Assembly: GCF_024461735.1 (NCBI RefSeq)
Contig: NZ_JANGAD010000004.1
Location: 218,414-282,413, forward strand
Length of the DNA: 64,000 nucleotides
Reading direction: 5' to 3'
Source: Anaerotignum propionicum
GTDB taxonomy: Bacteria > Bacillota > Clostridia > Lachnospirales > Anaerotignaceae
Positions 1-9,400 of the stretch are shown piece by piece (position 1 is the stretch's first letter; every line of letters starts with the position of its first letter). The notes below the pieces were generated by a model. It was not told the origin of the DNA, ran no database searches, and worked only from the letters and a program-made list of their open reading frames with translations. Made by a program: the position numbers and the translations under genes.

Positions 1-42
1 GGTATTGAAACCCCGGAATCGGAGCAAAATATGGCAGAATAA
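1..42 (+). CDS. 3' end of an unidentified gene (partial)
   Basis: The first 14 codons read open from base 1 and end in TAA at 40-42, giving the tail GIETPESEQNMAE. The stop lies 21 bases before the next start, on the same strand, as expected for an upstream operon gene. Another frame is open to a TAG at 52-54, so the frame choice is an inference. Nothing about function can be said. Confidence 0.4.
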   Translation, partial: GIETPESEQNMAE

Positions 43-63
43 AAAAGACAGATAGGTGAGAAG

Positions 64-1398
64 ATGAGCGGAAAACAAAGAAAGCCTGTACGGCAAGCAG
101 AACGAACTACACCAAAGAAAAAGGGTTTTAACCCAGTGAAGGTGTTCTTTAAAATAGTAGTATCTATTGTTTTGGCATTTGTAATGCTGGCCGGTGGGGC
201 TTGCTTTGCATATTACAAAATAACGGGTAATCCTCCCTTTGCAGACAAAGGAGTGGTGCGAAACAATGCATCGGATACCAGCCTTTTGGATGCATTGTTA
301 AAACGCAATATCAAAATGAATGTTGCGGTATTTGGCGTGGATAAGGATGGAACCCGCACGGACGTTATTTTTGTTGTACATTATGATAGTGCGGCTGAAA
401 GCATAAGTTTGGTTTCTTTGCCGAGAGATACTAGGGTTTCCCTTACAGATGAAGTTAAGGCGAATATCAAAGCTGAGGGTCGTTCTTACAATCAAGTAAC
501 AAAGTTAAATGCGGTGCACGCGTACAGCGGTGAAAAAATTGGATGTCAGAATACGGTTTTGGAAATAGAAGACCTATTGGGGATTAAGATTGACCACTAT
601 GTTAAAATAGATTTGGAGGCATTTCGTGCCATTGTGGATGCCATTGGCGGCGTGGATATGTATGTGCCTCAGGATATGTATTGGGACATGCGGGATACCG
701 GGGATCCTTTGATTAATCTAAAAAAAGGAGACCAACATCTGGATGGAGAAAAAGCTGAGCAGTTAGTTCGCTTCCGTCGTTATGTTGAGGGAGACGTGGC
801 ACGTATTCAAACGCAGCAATTATTTTTAAAAGCCTTGGCTGAAAAGGTTTTAAGCACAGAAACAATTTTAAAAAACCTTCCCGACTTAATTTCTGTTATG
901 TACAAGTACATTGATACAGATATATCCATGGCGGACGCATTAAAATATGTAAATTATGTAGATAAAATAAATATGGGTAACGTCTCTATGGAGACCCTTC
1001 CTGGTGTTGGTCAGTATGTTGGCAGCGTGTCTTATTTTCTTCACGATGCAGAAGCAACCAGAGAGATGGTTGATCGTGTATTTTATAGTGTAGCTGCATC
1101 GGATACCCAAGGTACTGCCTCAGATAGCAAGGCGCTTTTGATAGAGGTTGCCAACGGAGGGGATATAAACGGCTTGGCTGCAACCTATAGTAAAAAGCTG
1201 GAGGATGCGGGGTATCGAGTGGGTTCACCCTCTAATTACACGGGACAACATAATACCTATACAAGAATTCAAGTGAAGAATGAGGGGATTGGTGCCGATC
1301 TGATTTCCTTCTTTAAAGATGCAAAGGTAGAGGTTGCACCCAACGAGATTGGGACAAATGCGGATATTAGAATTATATTGGGGACAAAGGAACAGTAG
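64..1398 (+). CDS. LytR-CpsA-Psr (LCP) family cell-wall polymer ligase with C-terminal LytR_C domain
   Basis: LCP proteins transfer undecaprenyl-linked anionic polymers onto peptidoglycan outside the membrane. The 444-residue protein has a basic cytoplasmic start, one membrane anchor (about residues 28-50) and an LCP core (about 85-265). Family motifs are visible: FGVD near 90, the DVIFVV strand, the SLPRDTRV arginine motif, and the RFRRY-EGD-RIQTQQ helix. A LytR_C-like domain follows at about 355-440. AGGTGAG at 54-60 supports the ATG at 64. udk follows 26 bp downstream. The protein may act on the polymer made by the 6.4-14.6 kb operon, but that link is inferred. Confidence 0.9.
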   Translation: MSGKQRKPVRQAERTTPKKKGFNPVKVFFKIVVSIVLAFVMLAGGACFAYYKITGNPPFADKGVVRNNASDTSLLDALLKRNIKMNVAVFGVDKDGTRTDVIFVVHYDSAAESISLVSLPRDTRVSLTDEVKANIKAEGRSYNQVTKLNAVHAYSGEKIGCQNTVLEIEDLLGIKIDHYVKIDLEAFRAIVDAIGGVDMYVPQDMYWDMRDTGDPLINLKKGDQHLDGEKAEQLVRFRRYVEGDVARIQTQQLFLKALAEKVLSTETILKNLPDLISVMYKYIDTDISMADALKYVNYVDKINMGNVSMETLPGVGQYVGSVSYFLHDAEATREMVDRVFYSVAASDTQGTASDSKALLIEVANGGDINGLAATYSKKLEDAGYRVGSPSNYTGQHNTYTRIQVKNEGIGADLISFFKDAKVEVAPNEIGTNADIRIILGTKEQ

Positions 1399-1424
1399 GT
1401 AAAACGAAAGGGGAGGCAAATTCA

Positions 1425-2051
1425 GTGGATGATATAATGATTATCGGTATTGCTGGTGGAACGGGCAGCGGGAAAACAACGCTGACCAACAGACTTAAGG
1501 AACGCTTTGGCAATGATGTAACTGTGGTATATCATGATAATTATTACAAGCGCCATGACGATATGTCCTATGAAGAGCGCAGCTTATTAAATTACGACCA
1601 TCCTGATGCTTTTGATACTCAGCTTATGATTGAACATATTCAGATGCTTAGACAAGGCATGCAGATAGAGTGTCCAGTTTATGATTTTGCAGACCACAAC
1701 CGCTCTGCCCAGACCATGGTGATTCAACCCACAAAGGTTATTGTGATAGAGGGTATTCTGATTTTTGAAAATGAATTTTTGCGCAATCTCATGGATATAA
1801 AAATTTTTGTGGATACCGATGCGGATGTAAGAATTTTGCGGCGTATTTTGCGGGATGTTCAAGAGCGAGGCAGAAGTTTGGATTCCGTAGTTTCTCAATA
1901 TCTGACAACGGTTAAGCCGATGCATGAGCAGTTTGTTGAACCCAGCAAGCGCTCATCAGATATTATTGTATTAGAAGGCGGTAACAACGTGGTTGCTCTG
2001 GATATATTAATTCAGAGGATACATAACCATGTGTGTGGTACCATGATTTAA
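1425..2051 (+). CDS. udk: Uridine kinase
   Basis: Phosphorylates uridine and cytidine to UMP/CMP in pyrimidine salvage; cytoplasmic. The 208-residue length is typical. A P-loop GGTGSGKTT lies near residues 10-18, followed by YHDNYYK and the NYDHPDAFD substrate-binding segment typical of Udk, and the lid-type RILRRILRD helix. The GTG at 1425 is preferred because GGGAGG lies 8 bases upstream; an in-frame ATG at 1437 is the alternative. It lies between the LCP gene and a small membrane-protein gene and is probably cotranscribed with both. Confidence 0.95.
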   Translation: MDDIMIIGIAGGTGSGKTTLTNRLKERFGNDVTVVYHDNYYKRHDDMSYEERSLLNYDHPDAFDTQLMIEHIQMLRQGMQIECPVYDFADHNRSAQTMVIQPTKVIVIEGILIFENEFLRNLMDIKIFVDTDADVRILRRILRDVQERGRSLDSVVSQYLTTVKPMHEQFVEPSKRSSDIIVLEGGNNVVALDILIQRIHNHVCGTMI

Positions 2052-2062
2052 GGGGATAAGGT

Positions 2063-2248
2063 ATGAATTGGTTTGACATATTCAAAAAAGCTTTCGGAAC
2101 GGGAATTCTTTCTACAATAGTCTATCATGGCACATTACTAATGATAGGCCAGCCTGTTACGATAAAAAATATAATCTTATTTACTGTTGTTTTCATCGGC
2201 TTATATTTTTTGTGGCTTTTGTTGGCTTCAAAAGGCAGAAAAGGCTGA
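2063..2248 (+). CDS. Small hypothetical membrane protein
   Basis: A 61-residue protein with two hydrophobic stretches (about 10-27 and 36-55) and a basic tail ending KGRKG, so probably a two-pass membrane protein. A purine-rich AAGGGGATAAGG precedes the ATG, and the gene starts 11 bp after udk and is followed by a terminator. Operon position and a clean ribosome binding site argue that it is real. I do not recognise a family. Confidence 0.6.
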   Translation: MNWFDIFKKAFGTGILSTIVYHGTLLMIGQPVTIKNIILFTVVFIGLYFLWLLLASKGRKG

Positions 2249-2301
2249 ATAGATTTATGAACAGCCAGCAAATATTGTTTCTAAGATAACAAAAAAATAA
2301 A

Positions 2302-2335
2302 AGCAATGATTTTTTATAAAGATCATTGCTTTTTT
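2302..2335 (+). terminator. Bidirectional rho-independent terminator after the udk operon
   Basis: Perfect 9-bp stem AGCAATGAT / ATCATTGCT (2302-2310 and 2322-2330) followed by T6 on the plus strand. On the minus strand it is followed by a T-rich run, so it can also end the convergent mazF transcript. Confidence 0.85.
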
Positions 2336-2350
2336 CATGAAATCATATGA

Positions 2351-2384
2351 ACAAGGCGGCTTCTCTGAAAGGAAGCCGCCTTGT
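2351..2384 (-). terminator. GC-rich hairpin after mazF
   Basis: 12-bp perfect stem ACAAGGCGGCTT / AAGCCGCCTTGT directly beyond the mazF stop. The minus-strand T tract is weak here, so it may work together with the hairpin at 2302-2330. Confidence 0.6.
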
Positions 2385-2391
2385 GTTCTTC

Positions 2392-2769
2392 TTATTCATT
2401 TGATACCCCTTTTTGTTGCGAAGCTTGCTGCAAACCAAGGCTGACCAATAAGCTTTGATTTACCCGCTGCATCATTTCCGTGTCCAAGCGGCATACTTTT
2501 TCTTTCAGCCTTTGCTTATCAATGGTGCGGATTTGTTCCAGTAAAATGACAGAATCCTTAGGTAAGTCATATTCCGCGGCGGATAGGGGGATGTGTGTTG
2601 GAAGCTTTGCTTTATTCATCTGCGATGTTATAGCGGCACAGATGACAGTGGGGCTATATTTATTGCCTACATCGTTTTGTATGATTAATACGGGGCGTAT
2701 TCCCCCTTGTTCACTGCCCACAACTGGGCTTAGGTCTGCAAAAAAAATATCTCCTCTTCTAACGATCAT
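2392..2769 (-). CDS. ndoA: MazF/EndoA-type mRNA interferase (toxin)
   Basis: Sequence-specific endoribonuclease of the PemK/MazF fold. The protein closely follows Bacillus EndoA: MIV-RRGD start, [22 protein letters not shown], and [16 protein letters not shown]. Arg25 and Thr48, the catalytic positions of EndoA, are present at the same numbering. I start at the ATG at 2769 (125 residues) because family members begin there and GGAG lies upstream; an ATG nine codons earlier has no ribosome binding site. Upstream in the same direction is a GerS/YdcC-like lipoprotein. In Bacillus the order is ydcC-alr-ndoAI-ndoA; here alr and the antitoxin gene are missing from between them. Confidence 0.92.
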   Translation of the reverse strand: MIVRRGDIFFADLSPVVGSEQGGIRPVLIIQNDVGNKYSPTVICAAITSQMNKAKLPTHIPLSAAEYDLPKDSVILLEQIRTIDKQRLKEKVCRLDTEMMQRVNQSLLVSLGLQQASQQKGVSNE

Positions 2770-2880
2770 AGGCTCACGCTCCGCTGAAAAATTCATCAGG
2801 CAGCAGCGGCATAGAAATATGTAATGTTAAAATTTGGCTTCTGTCCTGACTGCTACCATTATTGCCACGAAATAGAGCCT

Positions 2881-3507
2881 TTATTCTTTAATTTGAAAAA
2901 GATTTTCTTCAAAATCTGGATTATAAACAAATTCATCATAATCCAGACGATAACGCTCTTGACCTTGGTTGTCATATAAAACAAGGCGTTTTGGTAAATA
3001 GGTTTCTCGGTCTACCCATAGTTTTTCTGAGGATAAAGCACCATCAGTACCTGGGATTACGGCTTCCATTACAATGCATTTGGACTCATCCAAGGCGGCA
3101 GCTTCTACACCCACTCCTTCAGACTTCATATAGTTTTTAATAAACTGCCCTAAAAATAATTCGTTTCTGTGCTGGGAAGCAGGAACATCCCTTACCAGTT
3201 GGTTATTCAACCTGGGGTTATACTGGCAAATTTTTTGACCGTCAAATATGGTATAGTTGCCAGCCACGTTTTCAGGTGAGGTTAACTCTAGACGATATTC
3301 CCCCGTTGATTTGGCGTACTGCTTGGTGCCGTAAGTGGTTTCCCCTTTGTTGGAGATGCGGGTGAGGGAAGCGGTACAGTAATACCCATCCATTTCGTTT
3401 AGTTGCTTTTGTATTGTCTCCAGTTCTGATAAAGGCTCCTCTTTTTTGCATCCGCCAAGGCTAAAAAGAAGGAGTAAACTAAGACAAACGGCTACTGCTT
3501 TCTTCAT
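2881..3507 (-). CDS. GerS/YdcC-like sporulation-associated lipoprotein (LolA-like fold)
   Basis: A 208-residue lipoprotein: signal peptide with lipobox LGGC (Cys at about residue 20), then a beta-rich domain resembling the LolA/outer-membrane-lipoprotein sorting fold (GEYRLELTSPEN, YTIFDGQKICQYNP, LWVDRETYLPKRLVLYD). Family members include YdcC of Bacillus and GerS of Clostridioides, linked to sporulation and germination. The family call is from general resemblance and from synteny with mazF. AGGAGG lies about 10 bp before the ATG. It lies about 110 bp upstream of mazF with no terminator between, so the two are probably cotranscribed. Confidence 0.75.
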   Translation of the reverse strand: MKKAVAVCLSLLLLFSLGGCKKEEPLSELETIQKQLNEMDGYYCTASLTRISNKGETTYGTKQYAKSTGEYRLELTSPENVAGNYTIFDGQKICQYNPRLNNQLVRDVPASQHRNELFLGQFIKNYMKSEGVGVEAAALDESKCIVMEAVIPGTDGALSSEKLWVDRETYLPKRLVLYDNQGQERYRLDYDEFVYNPDFEENLFQIKE

Positions 3508-3914
3508 ATCATTAATACCTCCTAATTTGTATCAGTATTATTTTATGAAAAGGACAAATTTTCTATGAGAAGAAGGATGGGAAAAAGAAGATATCCCTTC
3601 ATAAATTCCAATAAGGCAAGTGAAAGCAACGAGATAGTTAGATAGAAAACTTTTTTTGTGCTGTCTTTTTCATCAGAAAAAGCAGCTTTTTCCCATGGGA
3701 GAAAAGGAATTTAGTTAACTGGAAGCATTATACTGAAATATTACATATATATTAAATTTTTTGAATTAGGAAGAAATCTATACTGAAAAGTGCTAAAATG
3801 AAAGTCGTTAGTTGACAGAATACGTCTTTTTTGGGAAATCTCCGAAAAATTTTTGGGAACAAAAACCAAAAGAGTGCGTCTAAATAGTAATTATGGAATA
3901 AAGGAGATTGGGCA
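3508..3914. other. Divergent intergenic region, no gene seen
   Basis: About 400 bp between the minus-strand lipoprotein gene and the plus-strand glycosidase gene. It is AT-rich and should hold both promoters. A TTGACA sits at 3812-3817, but no convincing -10 hexamer follows at the right distance, so I do not call a promoter. AAAGGAG at 3900-3905 is the ribosome binding site for the gene at 3915. Confidence 0.4.
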
Positions 3915-6266
3915 ATGAAATATCGATTAGGAAAAATGAGAAGACTACTAGGGGCTTTGCTGGCGGCAACATTGACTATTTCTGTGTCCACCACAGGGGT
4001 CTTTGGTGCTACTACATATTATGATCAAAAAACAGAGCAGACAGTAACCCGTGGAGTTGTTTACGAAAAAAGCAGTCGTATGACCGATGCAGGCATTCAG
4101 AATCTGCATGTTTTAAAGGTAGACTTAACAGAAAGTACACTGGAATTTAAAGAAGTGGAGAGTACTGTTGAATATGGCTTAAAGGAAACTGTGAAAAAGC
4201 TTTTGGCTGATAACGGTGCCCTTGCTGGAGTAAATTCCGACTTTTTTGGTATGTCCGGTAGCTATTCGGCACCTTTTGGAGCAGTAATGAGGGATGGAGA
4301 ATTGGTTTCGGCTGGTACATCTTTAAATCATGATGGGGATTTATATGCATCCTTTTTCATGGATGAAAACAATAATCCCTTTTTCGATTATTTTAAAATG
4401 ACCGCAACCTTTGCCAATAGCCAGAAAGCCATTGAGCTTGCATCTATGAACAAAGTGACTGCCATGGTTTACCCCATTTATTTTGATAAACAAGCGGCAA
4501 AAAGTACAGCGGATTTGGACAAACGTTTTCCGGAGCTTGTAAAATTTGTGGTGGAAGGTGACATGATTACCTACATTTCACAACCGGGAGAAACTGTAGC
4601 CGTTCCCGAAGACGGATATTTGATTGTGATGAGTAAGGATTATCGTAACAATGCAGCCAATGTATTTCAGGTGAATGATGCTATTACCTTAAATATTAAT
4701 AGCTCCGTTGATTTTGAAAATAAGGAGTTCGCTTTTGGCGGTGGCGGAAAGCTTCTCATTGATGGAGCTGAGGCACCTGCTACTGCAATTGTGGCAACAG
4801 GACGTCAACCCAGAACAGCTTTTGGTATTTCTCAAGACGGGAAAACTGCTATTTTTATGGTGGTTGATGGTCGTGGTGACAGCGTTGGTGTAACCCATAG
4901 CGAAATGGGTGCGTATATGAGAGAATACGGCGCATATAATGCCATGCATTTAGATGGCGGTGGTTCTTCAACAATGGCAGTAAAAACTGTGGATGATTCA
5001 GCAGTAGCTGTAAAAAACACGGTTTCTGACGGCTCCGAAAGAAAAGTAATTAATGCGGTAGGTATTTTTCAGAGGGCACAAGCAGGTGAAATTGAGAAAA
5101 TAGCCATTACGCCATCCTTGGTTCGGACACTTCCCAATAAGACAATGACATTTAAAGTTTATGGCTTAGATGAATATTATAATCGAATTGAAATTCCTGC
5201 AAATGAGGTTACCATGCAAGCAGTTGGCGTGGAGGGCACTTGGAATGGATATGATTTTATTCCTTCTCAGAAGGGAACTTTTGAAGTTACCGCTCTTTAC
5301 AAGGATAAGACAGCTTCCCAGACTGGGGTTGTTTCTGCAACAACAAGCAAATTGAAGCCTTCTTCAAACAGTATAAAGCTGAACAAGGCGGGGGAAACAG
5401 CAACCATTGCTATGCAGGTGCTTGATACAGATGGTTTCAATCATTGGGTGTCCACAACAACTAATTATGAGGTTGCAGATCCTTCCATTGGCACGATGAA
5501 GTCCAATGTTTTTACTGCAACAAAAGCAGGTTCAACCTATATTAAATGTACCAGAGATGGGCAAACTGCTTATATCTCAGTGACTGTTGGGGACTGCAAG
5601 GCTGTGACAACGCCAAATGCCACCACAGCGGAGGATCCTTTGCAAAAGAAAATTACAAAGGCAAATGATGGTGCTTTTTATCTGAATATTTCAGGTACTG
5701 TGGCTTACAACGGCACAGAAAAGATTAATGATACAACTTATGCGGATGTAAGAACAAGGGTAAGAGATGCGGTGGATTCCAATGCAGAGGTGGCAATCTA
5801 CGGTGGCACAAACGACATTAAAACGGCACCCAAGCTGGATACCTTGAGCTGGAATGGCGGTTATCGGTTCTTAAGCAGAGGTGGCACAAGCGTAGCCATG
5901 GTTTCTGCGTCAGGGGGAGGCATTCGTGCCACAAACCCTACCCAGTATGCAAGCTTAACCAGAGATTTGGATGCTTCAAATAATGACACGATTGTAATTA
6001 TTATGGATAAAACACCTGGAGAATTTAAATCAGCAGCTGAGACTTCGTATTTCCGTGGAATTTTGAATAAATATGTTGCCCAAGGCAAAACAGTATTTGT
6101 GGTATCCTGTTGTGGTACTGCCCAGTGGACATCGGCAAAGGACGGTGTGCGTTATATCAATCTTCCCAATCTTTGGAAGACAGATGGCAGTGTAAATGGC
6201 AACTTTAGCATGTTGAAATTACGTGTTCAGGGTCAGGATATTTCTTATGAAATAGGCAAGGTATAA
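3915..6266 (+). CDS. Secreted phosphodiester glycosidase (NAGPA family) with Ig-like and C-terminal domains
   Basis: NAGPA-domain proteins are found in exopolysaccharide and cell-surface loci; the eukaryotic relative removes GlcNAc from phosphodiesters. The 783-residue protein has a signal peptide (about 1-31, VFGA before the cut) and a NAGPA domain at about 70-395. Family motifs are GVNSDFF, SAPFGAVMRDG, GRQPRTAFG and the MHLDGGGSSTM loop. An Ig-like/bacterial-Big region (about 395-570) follows, then a 200-residue C-terminal domain (AIYGGTNDI, VFVVSCCG) that I do not recognise. No sortase motif or SLH repeats are visible. It is transcribed alone upstream of the polymer operon, suggesting a role in wall-polymer turnover (inference). 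Confidence 0.82.
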   Translation: MKYRLGKMRRLLGALLAATLTISVSTTGVFGATTYYDQKTEQTVTRGVVYEKSSRMTDAGIQNLHVLKVDLTESTLEFKEVESTVEYGLKETVKKLLADNGALAGVNSDFFGMSGSYSAPFGAVMRDGELVSAGTSLNHDGDLYASFFMDENNNPFFDYFKMTATFANSQKAIELASMNKVTAMVYPIYFDKQAAKSTADLDKRFPELVKFVVEGDMITYISQPGETVAVPEDGYLIVMSKDYRNNAANVFQVNDAITLNINSSVDFENKEFAFGGGGKLLIDGAEAPATAIVATGRQPRTAFGISQDGKTAIFMVVDGRGDSVGVTHSEMGAYMREYGAYNAMHLDGGGSSTMAVKTVDDSAVAVKNTVSDGSERKVINAVGIFQRAQAGEIEKIAITPSLVRTLPNKTMTFKVYGLDEYYNRIEIPANEVTMQAVGVEGTWNGYDFIPSQKGTFEVTALYKDKTASQTGVVSATTSKLKPSSNSIKLNKAGETATIAMQVLDTDGFNHWVSTTTNYEVADPSIGTMKSNVFTATKAGSTYIKCTRDGQTAYISVTVGDCKAVTTPNATTAEDPLQKKITKANDGAFYLNISGTVAYNGTEKINDTTYADVRTRVRDAVDSNAEVAIYGGTNDIKTAPKLDTLSWNGGYRFLSRGGTSVAMVSASGGGIRATNPTQYASLTRDLDASNNDTIVIIMDKTPGEFKSAAETSYFRGILNKYVAQGKTVFVVSCCGTAQWTSAKDGVRYINLPNLWKTDGSVNGNFSMLKLRVQGQDISYEIGKV

Positions 6267-6291
6267 TAATCTTTCAAATTTACAGTATTTA

Positions 6292-6320
6292 TTGTAAAAT
6301 TGGGCAAAATAAGGTAAGAT
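6292..6320 (+). promoter_or_regulatory. Putative promoter of the surface-polymer operon
   Basis: TTGTAA (6292-6297), 17-bp spacer, TAAGAT (6315-6320), about 90 bp before the ATG of the murJ fusion gene. Confidence 0.5.
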
Positions 6321-6408
6321 TAGGTGGGTGGAGAATAATCTCTACCCATCTTGTGTGTCTGCAAAAATTTTTGCTTCCTTAAGGGAGCTTTTCAACAGGA
6401 GAACAATT

Positions 6409-9400
6409 ATGTCACAAAAAGGCAATCAGGCAGTGAAAGCTGTCAGCTTTATGATGATGATAACATTGGTGGGGAAGGTTCTTGGCTTGATGCGAGAACA
6501 ATTTCTTGCTGCAAATTATGGCTTGGGTATGGAAGCAGCGGCATTTATGCTTGCCAGCCGCATTCCCAGGACTTTTTTTGATGCTGTTTTTGCTTCGGCA
6601 ATTTCAGCAAGTTTTATTCCTATCTTTAATGAGTATCTACAAAAAAAAGGGAAAGCAGAAGCCTTTTCTCTTGCCAATCGTTTTGTTACCCTTATTACAG
6701 TAGTAACTTTTGTTTTAATGGTATTTGGCATTATCTTTGCCGAACAGTTTGTATGGCTGTTTGCAGTTGGCTTTGATAACGAAGCGGCGCAACTGTGTGC
6801 CTCCCTTGCTCGTATGCTTTTTCCAACCATTCTATTTACTGCTATTGCTTTCTCCTTTGTGGGAATTCTGCAATCTTTAGACGAATTTAATGTGCCAGCG
6901 GCAATCAGCGTGGCTTCCAACGCAATTATTATCTTATATTATATATTTTTCAATGAGAAATATGGAATATATGGATTAACTGCGGCTTTTTTAATTGGTT
7001 GGGCCATGCAGGCATTTATTCAGATTCCTTCTTTGCAGAAAAAAGGGTATTGGTATCGACCGGACTTCCATTTTCGGGATGAGGGCTTGAAAAAAATCGG
7101 CAAGTTGATGTTGCCTGTTATGATTGCCACATGGGTACAGCCTATCAATTTTATGATTAACTGCCGCTTTGCTTCTCAGCTTTCCAATGGGAAGCAAAGT
7201 GTTTCGGTATTGGATTATGCCAATAACTTATATACCATTATTGTGGGTGTGTTTGTTTTGGCCATTGCCAATTTAATTTTCCCCAAGCTTTCCCGTATTT
7301 CCAGCGGTGAGAATCAGGAGGAGTTTGGTATTACCGTAAAGGCCACTCTGCGCTCTATGATGTTTTTGCTGATTCCAATGATGGTTGGGATCATGGCATT
7401 GAGTTATCCCTTAGTTGCGTTGATTTATGAAAGAGGGGCTTTCAACGCTGAAGGAACCCGTTTAACCTCTACAGCTCTATTCTTTTTCTCCCTTGGAATG
7501 ATTGGTTATGGGATACAAACCATTTTGAGCAGGGCTTTTTATGCAAATCAGGATGGAAAGACCCCATTTTATTCAGGGGTTGTATCGGTTGTGGTGAATG
7601 CAATTTTGTGCAAATTATTATTAGAGCCTATGGGCGTTGGCGGTTTAGCATTGGCAGCTGCGGCTTCATCAACAGTGGCGGCAGTAATGCTTTTGGTACC
7701 AACGGTGAAACAGTACCCTGAAATAATTGATAAAAAGCTGATTATTGGCCTTGGTAAGATGGCATTGAGTGCTGGGATTATGCTTGTTTTCGTATTGTCA
7801 AGTTTTCGCTTTCTTGAAGCAAGAGTGGGTATGCGATTAATCGGTCGGGTTCTTGTTCTGGGTATTCCTGTCGCAATTGGTGGGACAGCCTATATGTTGC
7901 TTTCTTTTGCCTTGGGCATTGAGGAAGCCAAAATGGTATTTTCACTATTAGGGAAATTTAGGAACAGAGGAAAATCCGATTCCATGGACAACCATAATAG
8001 AAGAAGAAAAGAACAGAGAGGATATATTCGCATGTTCCAAAGAATTTCTTGGATAATTGAAGATAGTTTTTGCTTCCGTGTGATAGAAAAAATCATAACC
8101 ACTGTGGTTCATCTTTGGATGGGGAGCTTGGTTTATGCTTGCTACAGTAAAGTTAGCGTGGGGATAGGAAATGCATTTTGGCAAAGTGGAATCCTTGGGT
8201 TTTTCCGTGGAAATTGGGATGCTTCCTTGGGGACATGGCATGGACGAATACCCAGAGCATGGCATAGGCTGACGGTTCTTTCAGGCAAGGCCGTGAAGGA
8301 AAAGAGAAATACCCTTGCAATAGCCTTTGGAGAAAGCTTTTTCCTTCGGGTGTTCAATCAGAATTTTATTATTTTATGTTTATGTGCCATTGTGTTTGCC
8401 ATTCCCATTTTACCCACAATGCTATTGGCGCTCCTTTGTTTTGGGACTTTAGGATTGTATGGAATTAACCTATTCTTAGGGCGTATTCGCGTACAGCGAA
8501 CAAGCTTAGTTAGTATATTTTTGGGACTGTTTGGTATTTGCTTGATTTATGGCAGTTTTACTAGCTATCATTTCCCCCGAGCTTTACAAGTTATGGCGAT
8601 TTTCTTACTTTTTATGTCAATGTTTTTTGTTGCCAAGGACTGTATAGACACTGAGGAGAAACTGGATTTTGTAATTTTTGTTATGATTTCTACTGGGGTT
8701 TTGATTGCCCTTTATGCGGTTTATCAATATGTTGTTGGGGTTGAAATGGACGCGGCTTGGGTGGACGCAGAAAGCTTTAATATCCAAACCCGTGCATATG
8801 GAACCTTTAATAACCCCAATGTTTTAGGTGAATATTTGATTTTAATCGGCTCCCTTGCGGCAGGAATGCTATGGAAGGTACGAAATTGGTTGGGAAGATT
8901 TTTCTATTTAGGTTGCTTTGGTGTGATTTGCTTAGGTCTGCTTGCCACCAACTCTCGAGGGGCAATGCTTGGATTAATGCTTTCCGCAGGGCTCTTTGTG
9001 CTTTTGGCGGAGCGGAGGTTAATCCCTCTGGGATTGGCGGGACTTGTGGCCATGCCTTTTGTATTGCCTGCGTCTCTTTGGGCCAGATTGGCAAGCTCAA
9101 TTACCATGAGCGATTCTTCTTCTCAATATCGCTTGTCAATTTATCGAGCAGGTGGGGAGATTGTAAAGCACTATTGGGCAACAGGAATCGGTGTGGATGC
9201 TTTTAATCAGGTTTATCCACTGTTTTCTTTTGAAGCGGCCAATGCTTACCATGTGCATAATTTATTTTTACAGGAATTTATCGAGCTTGGCATATTAGGT
9301 TTTGTGATTTTAATTGTATTATTTCTGTTCTTTTTCCAAAAGCTTTATGGCAGTATGGTTAGAGTTCCTAAGCGATTCCATATGCTATTGGCGGCCTTTT

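Noticed and set aside
2770..2880. Possible antitoxin relic between the lipoprotein gene and mazF
   Set aside because: One frame is open (ending [10 protein letters not shown]), but it has no start with a ribosome binding site and no resemblance to MazE, so it is not called a gene or pseudogene.
3812..3840. TTGACA at 3812 as the promoter of the glycosidase gene
   Set aside because: The sequence 17 bp downstream (GAAATC) is not a -10 element.
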